From: Actinomycetes bacterium
Lineage (GTDB): Bacteria > Actinomycetota > Actinomycetes > Actinomycetales > Dermatophilaceae
Direction of reading: 5' to 3'
NCBI GenBank assembly: GCA_029552065.1
Contig: JAKPEG010000001.1
Coordinates: forward strand, 41,168-105,167
DNA: 64,000 nucleotides
Under the pieces are notes generated by a model that was not told the origin of the DNA, did no database searches, and saw nothing but the letters and a program-made list of their open reading frames with translations. The position numbers and the translations under genes were made by a program. This document shows positions 35,640 to 45,475 of the stretch, piece after piece. Numbering within the stretch: the first letter of the stretch is position 1; every line of letters starts with the position of its first letter.

Positions 35640-37013
35640 TCAGCGACCGGCGTCGAGCTTCTCCATCTCGAGGGCCTCGATCTGCATCGCGTCGAGCGAG
35701 TCGTCGCCCGAGTAGGTGCGGTGCAGGAGCCACACGGCGAGCGCCGACACTGCGAGGACGACGCCGTAGACCTGGTAGACGTTGGGCGCGGTGAAACCGC
35801 GGGCCAACAGGAAGGCTGCGATGTTGGGGGCGAGGAAGGCGACCACCCGGCCGAAGCCCATCATGAGTCCGACCGCGCCGGCCCGGATCTGAGTCGGGTA
35901 GATCGGCGGGCTGATGGCGTAGTAGGCCAGGACGCCTCCGTTGGCCGCGATGCCGATGGCCACGGCGAGGACCAGGACGATCGAGGTCACCGAGAAGAAC
36001 TGGGCGAACGCGAAGTAGGCGATCGTGCCGAAACCGACCAGGATCATCGTGACGATCCGCGTGTTGAGGCGCGTGGCAAGGACGGCGAAGAGCAGGCCAC
36101 CGATGATGCCACCCACCGAGACCAGGGCCTGGGCCACGATGCCGATGTTGTTGTCACCGGTGGACTGGGTGACCAGGCGCGCCGTGAAGCTGTTGGCGAA
36201 GTAGAAGGCGGCGATGAGGGTCGCGTAGGCCAGCCACAGGTAGACCGTGCGGATGGCCATCTTGCCGGTGAACATGCCCTTGAGGAGCGTCCCGAACAGC
36301 GACTTCTGCGTGTCGTGGTGGGTGGGTGGGGGCAGTTCTTTGTCCGGGGGCAGACCGAGCTTGGCACCGATCTTGTTGTAGGCCTCCAGCGCGCCGGCCG
36401 GTCGGCGTTCGACGAGGAAGCCCACCGACTCGGGCAGGGCGGCGAAGGCCCAGACGGTGAGCAACGCGGTCACGATCGCCGAGAAGAAGAACGGACCACG
36501 CCAGCCGAAGTTGCCGATGAGCCAGATGGACAGGAAGCCGCCCAGGGCCGAGCCGATCGGGAAACCCATGCCGTAGATGCCCATGACGCTGCCGCGCCGA
36601 GCGTCCGAGGCGTATTCGGAGACGAGCACGTTGAGGCTCGGGACGATCCCGCCGAGGAACAGCCCGGCGAAGAACCGGAAGACGAGGAAGATGCCGAAAC
36701 TCGGCGCCAGACCGCTGAGGGTCATCCCCACGACGATGAGCAGGAGGGAAGCGAGGATGTGGGCGCGGCGACCGAACCGGTCGGCCAGCGGCGCGAGGAA
36801 TGCTGCGCCGATGCCCATACCGAGCGTGCCGATGGAGGCCACAAGACCCTGCTGGCCGACATCGAGGCCCCACTCCTTGGTGAGCGAGCTGAGCGTGAAC
36901 GACGTGACGAGGATTTCGTACCCGTCGATGATGGTGAGGCAGATGCAGAGCACGACGACGGCCCACTGGAACCCGCGCATCGGACCGCGTCGGATGACGT
37001 CTCTCAGTTCCAC
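35640..37013 (-). CDS. MFS transporter, aromatic acid:H+ symporter (AAHS)-like
   Basis: A 457-residue, 12-helix major facilitator. TM1 carries TIIDGYEILVTSFT, with the DGYD/E motif of the aromatic acid:H+ symporters. The loop ADRFGRRAHILASL and LVSEYASDARRGSVMG are further marks. Members take up benzoate, 4-hydroxybenzoate or other organic acids. No aromatic-degradation genes are near, so the substrate may be another carboxylate. GTG start with AAGGAAGG upstream. The C-terminal tail is acidic. A possible -10 box TATGCT lies about 20 nt upstream of the start. Confidence 0.85.
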   Translation of the reverse strand: MELRDVIRRGPMRGFQWAVVVLCICLTIIDGYEILVTSFTLSSLTKEWGLDVGQQGLVASIGTLGMGIGAAFLAPLADRFGRRAHILASLLLIVVGMTLSGLAPSFGIFLVFRFFAGLFLGGIVPSLNVLVSEYASDARRGSVMGIYGMGFPIGSALGGFLSIWLIGNFGWRGPFFFSAIVTALLTVWAFAALPESVGFLVERRPAGALEAYNKIGAKLGLPPDKELPPPTHHDTQKSLFGTLLKGMFTGKMAIRTVYLWLAYATLIAAFYFANSFTARLVTQSTGDNNIGIVAQALVSVGGIIGGLLFAVLATRLNTRIVTMILVGFGTIAYFAFAQFFSVTSIVLVLAVAIGIAANGGVLAYYAISPPIYPTQIRAGAVGLMMGFGRVVAFLAPNIAAFLLARGFTAPNVYQVYGVVLAVSALAVWLLHRTYSGDDSLDAMQIEALEMEKLDAGR

Positions 37014-37197
37014 GCCTGGTCCTTCCTTTCCGGAGCATATGAGATGCGCCGACCCGTTTCCCCGAGCGGCGCCTAGAGGGACCGTAGCGGCACCGCCCGG
37101 ATAGTCAAGGGTGCGACTGGCTTCGTTGCGGATTCTTTCCCCTGTGCGGAAGCCCGTCGGCGCGGTGGGTGACCGAATGTCGCAGCTTGTCCGCTAC

Positions 37198-37221
37198 GCG
37201 GCATACATCGCGGTATGCCGC
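37198..37221. repeat. Inverted GTATGCCG pair (hairpin) downstream of the FKBP gene
   Basis: GCGGCATAC (37198-37206) and GTATGCCGC (37213-37221) form perfect 9-bp arms with a 6-nt loop, 20 nt after the FKBP stop codon. Position and shape fit a terminator built from the genome-wide octamer. Confidence 0.75.
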
Positions 37222-37241
37222 CCGCGCGCGGCGGGAGAGCG

Positions 37242-38363
37242 TCAGTCGGCGGCGAGGATGTCGACGACGAAGACGAGGGTGTCGGTGCCGGAGATCTTCG
37301 GCGGGGACCCGGCTGTGCCGTAGCCGTCGGCGGGCGGGACGACGAGCAGCACCCGCGAGCCGACCGGCTTGCCGACCAACCCGGAGTCCCAGCCCTTGAT
37401 GACGTTGCCGGCACCGAGGATGAAGCTGAAGGAGCGCTGCCGGGTCCACGAGGAGTCGAAGACCGAGCCGTCCTTCCAGAGCACACCCGTGTAGTGGACG
37501 GTGAGCTTCTGACCGGCGGCCACCGGCGCGCCGGCGCCCTGGACGAGCAGCTGGCTCACCGTCGTCGTGGGCGCGGCGGTGCCACTCGGCACCGAGATCG
37601 TGGGTCCGCCGGCCGGGTCGAAGCTCGTCACCGTCGGCAGGCCCGCAACCGGGTCGACAGCCGTGCCCTGGGCCTGGGTGAGCGGTGCCGGTGGCGCCAC
37701 CTGGATCTTCGTGATGTCGGCGACGAGCACGAGCTGCTCGGTGCCGGAGATCCCCATCTCGGGACGTCCCGCGGAACCGAAGGACTCGGCCGGGGGGACG
37801 ACCAGGAGGATCCGCGAACCGACCTGCACGCCGGACAACCCCCGGACCAGACCCGCGATCGTCTGGGCCGGGTCGAGGTCGAGCGTGGTGGACGTGTCTC
37901 CGTCGAAGTCGCTGTCCAGCAGGGTCCCGTCCGAGCCCTTGAACAGGGCGGTCACCGCGGTGACCCGGCTGCCGACGACGCTCACGTCGCCCGAACCAGG
38001 GGTGAGCACCGTGCGGGTCGTCGCGCTCACCGTGACGGGCTTGCTGGCGAAGCTCACCGTGGGGGTCTTCCCGGTGCCGGACGGCGCCGAGACCGTGATC
38101 CCGCCGAGGACCGCCAGGTCGGCGCTCGTGCCGAACGGGCCGACCGGCATCGACGCCAACCCCGTGGCACTGCCCGTGGCGGTGGCCATCGGGGCCGCGC
38201 CGGTCGAGCTGCCGGCCGACGCAGGGGAACTCTGGCCGTCGGTGGAGTTGAGGGTGCTCGACGCGCAGGCGCCGGCGAGGAGCACCACGCCGACGCCCGC
38301 GAGTGCGGACCGACCGGCCCGCGCCAGACGGGAGGTGGGACGCACGGCATATGGTGTGGACAC
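37242..38363 (-). CDS. FKBP-type peptidyl-prolyl isomerase, probable lipoprotein with two FKBP domains
   Basis: A 373-residue exported protein. A basic N terminus, hydrophobic core LAGVGVVLLAGACAS and a cysteine at residue 33 suggest lipid anchoring, although the box is slightly degenerate. A Ser/Thr/Gly/Ala-rich spacer follows. The C-terminal FKBP domain is standard (LTVHYTGVLWKDGSVFDSSW, VIKGWDSGLVGKPVGSRVLLVVPP, YG). A preceding, more divergent domain (about 80-220) shows VQVGSRILLVVPPAESFG and looks like a second FKBP-like unit. It helps extracellular proteins fold. The GTG at 38363 is chosen; 38393 is possible. It lies 69 bp downstream of pafA, so is probably co-transcribed. Confidence 0.88.
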   Translation of the reverse strand: MSTPYAVRPTSRLARAGRSALAGVGVVLLAGACASSTLNSTDGQSSPASAGSSTGAAPMATATGSATGLASMPVGPFGTSADLAVLGGITVSAPSGTGKTPTVSFASKPVTVSATTRTVLTPGSGDVSVVGSRVTAVTALFKGSDGTLLDSDFDGDTSTTLDLDPAQTIAGLVRGLSGVQVGSRILLVVPPAESFGSAGRPEMGISGTEQLVLVADITKIQVAPPAPLTQAQGTAVDPVAGLPTVTSFDPAGGPTISVPSGTAAPTTTVSQLLVQGAGAPVAAGQKLTVHYTGVLWKDGSVFDSSWTRQRSFSFILGAGNVIKGWDSGLVGKPVGSRVLLVVPPADGYGTAGSPPKISGTDTLVFVVDILAAD

Positions 38364-38432
38364 GGCTGACAACCTCACGGGTGGGCGACGCAAACCCCGG
38401 CACTCTACCGCCGGGTGCTGTGTCGCCGCCCT

Positions 38433-39809
38433 TCACATCGCGTCGATCAGCCGCTGCACCCGGGCGTCGACCGCCGTGAACGGGTCCTTGCACAGAACGG
38501 TCCGTTGCGCCTGATCGTTGAGCTTGAGGTGCACCCAGTCGACACTGAAGTCGCGCCGTTTGGCCTGCGCTGCCCGCACGAACTCGCCGCGCAGCCGCGC
38601 CCGGGTCGTCTGTGGTGGCACCGTCTTGGCCCGGAAGATCTCCAGGTCCGTGCACTCGCGGGTGACCAGGCCGCGGCGCTGGAGGAGGTGGAAGAGCCCT
38701 CGCCGACGGTCGATGTCGTGGTAGGCGAGGTCCAGCTGGAGCAGCCGGGGGTCCTCGAGGGTGAGGCCGTGCCGCGCGCCATACCGCTCGAGCATCCGCC
38801 ACTTCACCACCCAGTCGATCTCCCGCTCGACGAGCGAGAGGTCGTCGGACTCGACCGCGCGCAGGGTCCGTTCCCAGAGCTCGACGACCCGGGTGGCGGT
38901 GGGGTCGGGGTTGCTCCCGCCGAGGATGCCCTCCCGCTCGGCGAACGCCCGCACGCGGGTGAGGAACTCCGACTGCATCTCCAGGGCCGACATCGTGCGG
39001 CCGTCGGCCAGTCGGACCGGCCGTCGGCCCGTGAGGTCGTGGCTCATCTCCCGGATCGCCCGGATGGGGTTCTCCAGGGCGACGTCCCGCATGACGACGC
39101 CCGACTCGATCATCCGCAGGACGAGGTCCGCCGACCCCACCTTGAGCAGGGTGGTCGTCTCCGACATGTTGGAGTCCCCGACGATGACGTGCAGCCGGCG
39201 ATAGCGCTCGGCGTCGGCGTGCGGTTCGTCGCGGGTGTTGATGATCGGGCGACTGCGGGTCGTCGCGGACGAGACCCCCTCCCAGATGTGGTCGGCACGC
39301 TGGCTCAGGCAGTAGGTCGCTCCCCGGCTGCCGACCACGAGCTTGCCTGCGCCGGCGATGAGTTGGCGGCTGATGAGGAACGGGATGAGCACGTCGGAGA
39401 CGGCGGCGAAGTCGCCCGTGCGCCCGATGAGGTAATTCTCGTGGCAACCGTAGGAGTTGCCGGCGGAGTCGGTGTTGTTCTTGAAGACGTAGATGTCGCC
39501 CTCGACGCCCTCCTCGGCCAGGCGCTGTGCGGCCTCCTCGGCCAGGCCCTCGAGGATGCGCTCCCCCGCCTTGTCGTGGACGACCACCTCGCGGACCGCG
39601 TCACACTCGGGGGTGGCGTATTCGGGATGGCTGCCCACGTCGAGGTAGAGCCGCGCGCCGTTGCCCAGGAAGACATTGCTGCTGCGCCCCCAAGCCACGA
39701 CCCGGCGGAACAAGTAGCGGGACACCTCGTCGGGAGTGAGCCGACGCTGTCCCTCGTGCGTGCAGGTGACACCGAACTCGGTCTCCACGCCGAAGATCCG
39801 CCGATCCAT
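38433..39809 (-). CDS. pafA: Pup-protein ligase PafA
   Basis: A 458-residue glutamine-synthetase-like ligase that joins the C-terminal glutamate of deamidated Pup to lysines of target proteins. The nucleotide-binding start [15 protein letters not shown] and the Mg/ATP loop [14 protein letters not shown] are present, as is [51 protein letters not shown] is the other conserved block (quoted in two parts: [11 protein letters not shown] and [12 protein letters not shown]). The length matches the mycobacterial protein. It is 4 bp downstream of the nucleotidyltransferase gene and upstream of the FKBP lipoprotein gene. Confidence 0.97.
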   Translation of the reverse strand: MDRRIFGVETEFGVTCTHEGQRRLTPDEVSRYLFRRVVAWGRSSNVFLGNGARLYLDVGSHPEYATPECDAVREVVVHDKAGERILEGLAEEAAQRLAEEGVEGDIYVFKNNTDSAGNSYGCHENYLIGRTGDFAAVSDVLIPFLISRQLIAGAGKLVVGSRGATYCLSQRADHIWEGVSSATTRSRPIINTRDEPHADAERYRRLHVIVGDSNMSETTTLLKVGSADLVLRMIESGVVMRDVALENPIRAIREMSHDLTGRRPVRLADGRTMSALEMQSEFLTRVRAFAEREGILGGSNPDPTATRVVELWERTLRAVESDDLSLVEREIDWVVKWRMLERYGARHGLTLEDPRLLQLDLAYHDIDRRRGLFHLLQRRGLVTRECTDLEIFRAKTVPPQTTRARLRGEFVRAAQAKRRDFSVDWVHLKLNDQAQRTVLCKDPFTAVDARVQRLIDAM

Positions 39810-39813
39810 GGCC

Positions 39814-40641
39814 TCACCCTACGCAGGGAGACGGTGCTGCGCCCCCAGCGACGGGCTTGCCTGGCTGTCCGACCCCCTCGCGCAGGGCCGCCGTCTCCCA
39901 CACCAGATCGAGTAATCCTGGGGCCAGCCCCGGATCCTCGGCCCGCGACAGACACGCCTGTCGCAGTCGGCCCGAGAGTGCCTCCGGCCGGCGGTCGCAC
40001 TGCGCGAGATGGAACAGCAGGCGTTTCTCCCCCGGGTGGTAACGGCGGTTCAGGGCGAGGACCAGGCTGGCGACGACGTCGACCAGGCCGGCCCGTCGCC
40101 GCAGCACCATCGGCCAATCCCCCCGGCTCTGTGCCTTCACGAGCTGCGCGGCGAATTCGGCCGCCAGCTGGGGGAGTTCGGTGAACTGGCGCTCGCGGGT
40201 GGCTTCCGGATAGGTCGCCAGGGCCGCCCTCAGGCGGGCCAACTCCCCGTGCGGGTCGACGACCGGAATGCCCACGTATGCCGTGTGCAGGAAGGCCGTC
40301 GCGCACACCTCTGCGGCGAGACCGTCGAGACCGGCCCGCTCCACCTGTTCGTCGATGGTCGCCAGGTCGAGGTAGACCACCTCGACCGGCCGACCGCGCA
40401 CGGCGAAATGGTCCTCCGGCCCGAACACGTCGAACGACTCGACCGCCCCGTCGGCGAGTGGCCCGAGCATGCGGCGACGAGTCCCCGCCCCGACGAGCGG
40501 CCCCCGGAACCACGCATAGAGATCCGTGTCGGACCCGGCATCGTCGACACCGACGGCCCGGGAGCCGCCGAGCGAGAGCGCTGCGATCCCATCCAGACCG
40601 ATGAGCGCCGAGGCGACCGCGCGGTCGTCGTCGGTCAACAT
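39814..40641 (-). CDS. Nucleotidyltransferase-domain protein (DUF4037-like)
   Basis: A 275-residue protein with a minimal nucleotidyltransferase fold: [25 protein letters not shown] supplies the GGSR and DxD metal-binding pair and [12 protein letters not shown] a third acidic strand. The C-terminal half is helical ([22 protein letters not shown]). The family includes antibiotic nucleotidyltransferases and nucleotidyl-modifying toxins or enzymes; the substrate is unknown. The stop codon is only 4 bp from the pafA start, so PafA is probably made from the same mRNA, which is an unusual partner. The start at 40641 faces the coiled-coil gene over an 85-bp divergent promoter region. Confidence 0.75.
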   Translation of the reverse strand: MLTDDDRAVASALIGLDGIAALSLGGSRAVGVDDAGSDTDLYAWFRGPLVGAGTRRRMLGPLADGAVESFDVFGPEDHFAVRGRPVEVVYLDLATIDEQVERAGLDGLAAEVCATAFLHTAYVGIPVVDPHGELARLRAALATYPEATRERQFTELPQLAAEFAAQLVKAQSRGDWPMVLRRRAGLVDVVASLVLALNRRYHPGEKRLLFHLAQCDRRPEALSGRLRQACLSRAEDPGLAPGLLDLVWETAALREGVGQPGKPVAGGAAPSPCVG

Positions 40642-40726
40642 GTCTGGATCGTAGGGTGCGGGATCGCGAGCGAGAACGGCATCGCTGGCGTCCGATCCAC
40701 GTCGGGAATCTGCGATCATTACCCCC

Positions 40727-42289
40727 ATGTCCGACGGGCTCAATCGCCTCGATCCGTCGGCCGCCGGGATCGGGGTCGGCGACGTGACGCGCCGCGCGCT
40801 GGAGATCCTCGAGCGCGCGCAGACCCACGCCGACACCCTGCGCACGGAGGCCGAACGGGTGCTCTCCGCTGCCCGCGCCGAGGCGACCGCCCTGCGCGAC
40901 GAGGCGCAGCGTCTGCACCGGGAGGCACTCGAGGCACACGCGAGGGCCGCGGCCGAGCGTGACCAGGCGGCCGCCCGGCTGGCCGAGGTCCACGCCGACG
41001 CACTCGCCCTGCTCGACGATGCGGCAGCTCAGGCCTCGCTCGTCGCCGATGCCGCCGCACGCACGGGCCAGGACGAGATCGACAGCGCACGGGTCGAGGC
41101 AGCCGAGATCCGTCGCACGGCCGAGGCCGAGGCCGCCGCACTGCGCGCGGGGGCGCAGGCCGACTACGACGAGGCCGTGACGCGGTATGCCGCCCACGAG
41201 GCCCATCGTTCGGCACTGCTCGCCGAACAGGAGCAAACGGTGGCGGATCGGACCCGGCGAGCACTCGCCGACGCGTCGGTCACCGCGCAGCGCACCCTCG
41301 ACGACGCCGCAGCCCTCGCCCATCACACCCGCGCCGAGGCCGAGGCCGAGGCGACCACGATCCGTGCGGCCACGGACGAGCTGCGCTCCCGCACGATCCA
41401 CGAGACGGCCGCCCAGCGTCAGGCGGCCCGCGACACTGCCGAGGCCATGGTGATCCGGGCCAACCTCGACGCGGAGCAGACGCTCGCCAACGCCGAGGCG
41501 CACCTTGCCTGGGCGCGCCGCACCGTCGAGGCCCTGCTCGCCAGCGCCGACGCCGAAGCCGAGCGGACCCGGGTCACGACCGCCCGGACCCTCGCCGATC
41601 ACACCCGGCGTCGACGGCAGCAGATCCAGGGCGTCCTCGCCCGGGTGACCCACGAGTCACGCACCCGACTCGACGACTCGGCCGCCGAATCGGCCCGAGT
41701 GCGCGCGCAGGCCCAAGCCATGCTCGACGCGGCCGCGGCGGACGCACGGCATACCGGTGAGACGGCCCACGCGGAGGCGAGCCGCCGGGTCGCCGCAGCG
41801 CAGGAGACGGCAGCGGCCACCACGCAGCGGGCCGAGCACCGGCTCGCCGAAGCCGAGCACGGGGCTCGGATCGTGCGCGAACGCACGGCCGCCGAAGTGG
41901 AGAAGCTGCACCGCGAGGCCCACGCCGATCGCCGCACCGCCCGGGCCGAGCTCGTCCGCACGCTCGCCGAGGCACGGTCCGAGGCCGACCAGTTGCGCGC
42001 CGAGGCGCGCGCCGCCGTCGACGCGGCCCGGACCGAGGTCGCTGCCCTGGCCGCCCGGCGCGACGACATCACGACCCAGCTCAGCCACCTCTCCGGGGTG
42101 ATCGAGGCCCTCGCCGTGCCCGAGCGCGCGGCGGGCGACGACCATGTGGGCGCGGTGGCGGGCCTCGTCGGGGTCGACGCCCTCGACGCCCACGACACCC
42201 CGGACCCCACCGACCTGGGACCCGGCCAACCAGCCCCCCTGGCCACCTCCCTGTGGCCCACCACTAGCGAGACGATGGGACACCGATGA
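40727..42289 (+). CDS. Long coiled-coil protein, function unknown
   Basis: A 520-residue Ala/Glu/Arg/Thr-rich protein, almost wholly predicted coiled-coil from residue 20 to 450 (for example TRRALEILERAQTHADTLRT and EAEHGARIVRERTAAEVEKL). The last about 70 residues are Pro/Asp-rich and disordered. It resembles the long-coil polarity and tip-growth proteins of actinobacteria (Scy/FilP/DivIVA partners) in composition, but has no DivIVA N-terminal motif. It is overlapped at its end by the next gene (ATGA), and the two form an operon inserted between pafA and prcA on the opposite strand. A link to the proteasome or to cell-pole structure is inference. Confidence 0.75.
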   Translation: MSDGLNRLDPSAAGIGVGDVTRRALEILERAQTHADTLRTEAERVLSAARAEATALRDEAQRLHREALEAHARAAAERDQAAARLAEVHADALALLDDAAAQASLVADAAARTGQDEIDSARVEAAEIRRTAEAEAAALRAGAQADYDEAVTRYAAHEAHRSALLAEQEQTVADRTRRALADASVTAQRTLDDAAALAHHTRAEAEAEATTIRAATDELRSRTIHETAAQRQAARDTAEAMVIRANLDAEQTLANAEAHLAWARRTVEALLASADAEAERTRVTTARTLADHTRRRRQQIQGVLARVTHESRTRLDDSAAESARVRAQAQAMLDAAAADARHTGETAHAEASRRVAAAQETAAATTQRAEHRLAEAEHGARIVRERTAAEVEKLHREAHADRRTARAELVRTLAEARSEADQLRAEARAAVDAARTEVAALAARRDDITTQLSHLSGVIEALAVPERAAGDDHVGAVAGLVGVDALDAHDTPDPTDLGPGQPAPLATSLWPTTSETMGHR

Positions 42290-43467
42290 CCGACACCAGC
42301 CAGATCCGGACCGTGCTGCGGGGCTATGACCCGACGCAGGTCGACCAGATCGTCGCCGAGCTCGCTGCGGCCACCGAGGCCGCACGACAGGAGGCGGCGC
42401 AGCATGCCGTCTCGGTGAGCAAGCTCGAGTCCGGCCACGCCGAGTTGCGCGAGTTGCTCGCCCAGCGCGACAGCCGGATCGCCGGCCTGCTCGAGGCCCA
42501 GCGCAAGGCCGCCGCGCCCACCTTCGCGGACCTCGGCGAACGGATCGGCAGCATCCTCACTCTCGCCGACGAGGAGGCGGAGGCGATCCGCTCGAGCGCC
42601 CACGAGGAGGCCAACGGCGCCCGCCTCGCCGCCGCCACCGCCGCCACCGCCGCCAAGGCCGACGCCGACCGCTATGCCGAGGACGTCCGCTCCCGCGCCG
42701 AGGCCGAGGCCGCCCGGATCCTCGAGGACGCCCGCCGGCAGAGCGACGACATCCTCGGCGACGCCGACCGCGCCGCGTCGGCCCGTCGAGAGGAGGCCGA
42801 GGCCGTCTACGAGCACCAGCGGGCGAAGGCCGCCGCTGCCGCCGCCGACTTCGAGACCACGCTGGCCGCACGGCGCGACAAGGCGGCGGCCGACTTCGCC
42901 GCCCAGATGTCGCACCACGAGTCCGCGCTCGCCGCCGTCCAGGAGCGCGCCTCCACCCTCGCCGCCGAGTCCGACCGCTCTCACCAGCAGGCCCGCGGCG
43001 AGGCGGCGACGCTGCTCGAGCAGGCCCGCTCCGAGGCCTCGGCGCTCGTGTCCGCGGCCCGCGAGCACGCGGAGCGGATCAAGCGCGACTCCGACCGCGA
43101 GCTCGCCGCCGCCACCGCCCGCCGCGACTCGATCACCGCGCAGCTCACCAACGTCCGCCAGATGCTCGCGACGCTGGGTGGTGCGGCGATGGTCAACCCG
43201 CTCGCGGAGTTCCCCGAGCCGCCGGCCCCGGCGGTGCCAGACGTGCCCGCCGTGGTCGCCGAGTCCACCGAGACCGGCCCGGTCGACCTGGCCACCGAGG
43301 TCGGCGAGGTCACCGAGGTCGGCGAGATTGCCAAGGCCGGCGAGGCCGGCGACGACGCCGATGCGGTCGACGGGATCGACGCGCTGGAGTCCTCGCTCGA
43401 GGAGTCTGCCGAGTCCGGCGACTCTGCCGACGCCGCCGCGCTCGTGAGCGGGCGCCGGCGCCGCTGA
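42286..43467 (+). CDS. DivIVA-like coiled-coil protein
   Basis: A 393-residue protein. The N terminus QIRTVLRGYDPTQVDQIVAEL resembles the membrane-binding DivIVA/GpsB domain (the F-x-x-x-x-R-G-Y-D-x-x-Q-V-D pattern with Val for Phe). Residues about 20-290 are coiled-coil, with a short break near 78-90 (APTFADLGERIGSIL). The C-terminal 100 residues are acidic, Glu/Asp/Ala-rich, and end in GRRRR. The ATG overlaps the stop of the preceding coiled-coil gene. DivIVA-type proteins organise growth zones; the pair may form a joint scaffold. The main wag31/divIVA gene is expected elsewhere in the genome. Confidence 0.75.
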   Translation: MTDTSQIRTVLRGYDPTQVDQIVAELAAATEAARQEAAQHAVSVSKLESGHAELRELLAQRDSRIAGLLEAQRKAAAPTFADLGERIGSILTLADEEAEAIRSSAHEEANGARLAAATAATAAKADADRYAEDVRSRAEAEAARILEDARRQSDDILGDADRAASARREEAEAVYEHQRAKAAAAAADFETTLAARRDKAAADFAAQMSHHESALAAVQERASTLAAESDRSHQQARGEAATLLEQARSEASALVSAAREHAERIKRDSDRELAAATARRDSITAQLTNVRQMLATLGGAAMVNPLAEFPEPPAPAVPDVPAVVAESTETGPVDLATEVGEVTEVGEIAKAGEAGDDADAVDGIDALESSLEESAESGDSADAAALVSGRRRR

Positions 43468-43487
43468 CGCCCCTCTGCCCGTAGCGC

Positions 43488-43520
43488 AGGAGTCTGCACC
43501 GCACGCCGGTGCGGACTCCT
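43488..43520. terminator. Bidirectional terminator between the coiled-coil operon and prcA
   Basis: Arms 43488-43501 and 43507-43520 (14 bp, one mismatch) with a 5-nt loop, 20 bp after the DivIVA-like gene and 32 bp before the prcA stop, so it can end both convergent transcripts. Confidence 0.8.
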
Positions 43521-43552
43521 CGCGCGTTCGGGGTATGCCGCCGGGTCGCCGG

Positions 43553-44356
43553 TCAGCCCTGGGCGTCGCCCTCGGCGGTGTCGGGGCTCGGCCGCTCGCC
43601 GGTGAGGATGTCGTGGTGCCCGGGCACCCCGTCGTCGACCTCGGGGGCGTGCACCGTCGCGCTCTCGGCGTTGAGCAGGTCGGCGAGCAGCCCACCGGCG
43701 ATCCGGCGGAAGGTGCGACGGGGACGGTTGCGGTCGAGCACGGCGACTTCGAGCTGGGTGGGCGCGAGCGTGCGCGGCTCGCCTCCGGCCGGGTCGAGGC
43801 CCAGTGCAGCCACCGCGAGGCGCAGGGCGTCGGCCAGCGGCATACCGGGTTGCCAATGGCCCCGCAGGTGCTCCTCGGCGACGGCATTCTGCCCGCCCAT
43901 GACGACGAAGCCGTGCTGGTCGGAGACCGAGCCGTCGTAGGTGAGCCGGTAGATCTGGTCGTGCTCGGCGCTGTGTCCCACCTCCGCGACACACAGCTCG
44001 ATCTCGTAGGGCTTGGGCTCCTGGGTGAAGACGGTGCCGAGGGTCTGGGCGTAGGCGTTGGCCAGACCGCGCGCGGTGACGTCGGAGCGGTCGTAGGAGT
44101 AGCCGCGCAGGTCGGCATAACGGATGCCGGCCACCCGGAGGTTCTCGAACTCGTAGTACATCCCGACCGCGGCGAAGGCGATCCGGTCGTAGATCTCGGA
44201 GATCTTGCGCAGGCTTTGCGGGTTCTCCGCGACGAACGCGATCCCCCGGTCGAACTGCAGGACGACGACCGACCGGCCGCGCGCGATCCCCTTGCGCGCG
44301 TAGTCGGCCTTGTCCTTCATGAGTTGCTCGGGCGAGACATAGAAGGGCATGCTCAT
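43553..44356 (-). CDS. prcA: 20S proteasome alpha subunit PrcA
   Basis: A 267-residue alpha-type subunit that forms the outer rings and gate of the proteasome. The N-terminal helix [46 protein letters not shown] and [18 protein letters not shown] are typical; it lacks the catalytic threonine. A long Pro/Asp/Glu-rich tail (about residues 230-267) is typical of actinobacterial PrcA. The ATG overlaps the prcB stop codon as ATGA. Confidence 0.96.
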   Translation of the reverse strand: MSMPFYVSPEQLMKDKADYARKGIARGRSVVVLQFDRGIAFVAENPQSLRKISEIYDRIAFAAVGMYYEFENLRVAGIRYADLRGYSYDRSDVTARGLANAYAQTLGTVFTQEPKPYEIELCVAEVGHSAEHDQIYRLTYDGSVSDQHGFVVMGGQNAVAEEHLRGHWQPGMPLADALRLAVAALGLDPAGGEPRTLAPTQLEVAVLDRNRPRRTFRRIAGGLLADLLNAESATVHAPEVDDGVPGHHDILTGERPSPDTAEGDAQG

Positions 44357-45222
44357 CGGGCACCTCCCGACTTCAGGTCGCCGCGCAGGTCGGCGCGCAG
44401 GTCGCCGCGCCGCTCGGCGATGATCGCCTCGACGACGACGGCGAGGTCGTCGTCGCTGCGGAAGCGCGCCCCGTCGATGTCGACGACCGCGAGGGTCGGC
44501 CAGATCCGACGCCCCACGTCGGGGCCGCCCGTGGCCGAGTCGTCGTCGGCGGCGTCGTAGAGCGCCTCGAGACACACGCGCACGGCCCCCGCCTCGTCGA
44601 GCCCGGGCCGCCAGAGCTTCTTGAGCGAGCCCCGGGCGAACATCGACCCCGAGCCGATCGAGTGGTGCTCGCGCTCGGGATAGCAGCCACCGGTGACGTC
44701 ATAGGAGTAGATCCGGCCACGGCGCTCGTCGACGTCGAAGCCCGCGAACATCGGCACGACGGTGAGCCCCTGCATGGCCAGGCCGAGGTTGGCCCGGATC
44801 ATCGAGGCGAGCCGGTTGGCCTTGCCCTCGATCGACATGAGGGCTCCCTCGATTTTCTCGTAGTGCTCGAGTTCGACCTGGTAGAGCTTGACCACCTCGA
44901 CGGCGATCCCCGCCGTCCCCGCGATGCCGACGAGGCTGTATTCGTCCGCGGCATAGACCTTGTCCATGTCGCGGTTGGCGATGAGATTGCCCATGGTCGC
45001 CCGTCGGTCGCCCGCCATCGCCACCCCACCGGCATACTCGACCGCCACGATGGTCGTGCCGTGCGGCGCCTCGAGGGTCATGCCGGCCGGCAGCGGCCGC
45101 CGTCCGGGCAGGACCTCGGGGGCCACCTGGGCGACGAAGTCCGCGAACGAGGCGCTGCCCGGCACGAGGTATGCCGCGGGCAGCCGTCCGTGGTCGAGGC
45201 CGTCACGAGGCACGGGGCTCAC
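44353..45222 (-). CDS. prcB: 20S proteasome beta subunit PrcB
   Basis: A 289-residue precursor. Autoprocessing before Thr56 in [15 protein letters not shown] would remove a 55-residue propeptide and expose the catalytic N-terminal threonine. Lys and Asp partners lie in [14 protein letters not shown], and [20 protein letters not shown] is the conserved interior. A C-terminal repeat [19 protein letters not shown] is encoded by a short tandem at the 3' end ([13 protein letters not shown]). GTG start; its overlap with the pup stop as GTGA couples the two. Confidence 0.96.
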   Translation of the reverse strand: MSPVPRDGLDHGRLPAAYLVPGSASFADFVAQVAPEVLPGRRPLPAGMTLEAPHGTTIVAVEYAGGVAMAGDRRATMGNLIANRDMDKVYAADEYSLVGIAGTAGIAVEVVKLYQVELEHYEKIEGALMSIEGKANRLASMIRANLGLAMQGLTVVPMFAGFDVDERRGRIYSYDVTGGCYPEREHHSIGSGSMFARGSLKKLWRPGLDEAGAVRVCLEALYDAADDDSATGGPDVGRRIWPTLAVVDIDGARFRSDDDLAVVVEAIIAERRGDLRADLRGDLKSGGAR

Positions 45223-45416
45223 TGCCCGCCCTTCTGGACGAAGCTGCGGACGAACTCCTCGGCATTGGTCTCCAGGACGTCGTCGATCTCGTCGAGGACG
45301 CTGTCGATGTCGGCCTCGGAGACGTTCGTCTGCGCTCCGCCGGGGGGTGCCGCCGGCGGGGCTGCGTCGGGGTCGCCCTCGCGCCGCTGCGGTCGGCTCT
45401 GCTCCTGGCTGGCCAT
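45219..45416 (-). CDS. pup: Prokaryotic ubiquitin-like protein Pup
   Basis: A 65-residue, mostly disordered protein with the conserved helix [21 protein letters not shown] and the C terminus [10 protein letters not shown]. The final Gln must be deamidated by Dop before PafA can attach Pup to substrates. It is followed by prcB with a 4-bp overlap and preceded by dop with a 59-bp gap. Confidence 0.97.
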   Translation of the reverse strand: MASQEQSRPQRREGDPDAAPPAAPPGGAQTNVSEADIDSVLDEIDDVLETNAEEFVRSFVQKGGQ

Positions 45417-45475
45417 CCTCGTCCTCCACCTGCCTCGGCCGCCCGCCTCGTGCGAGCCGCCGGCTAGCCCCCAAC

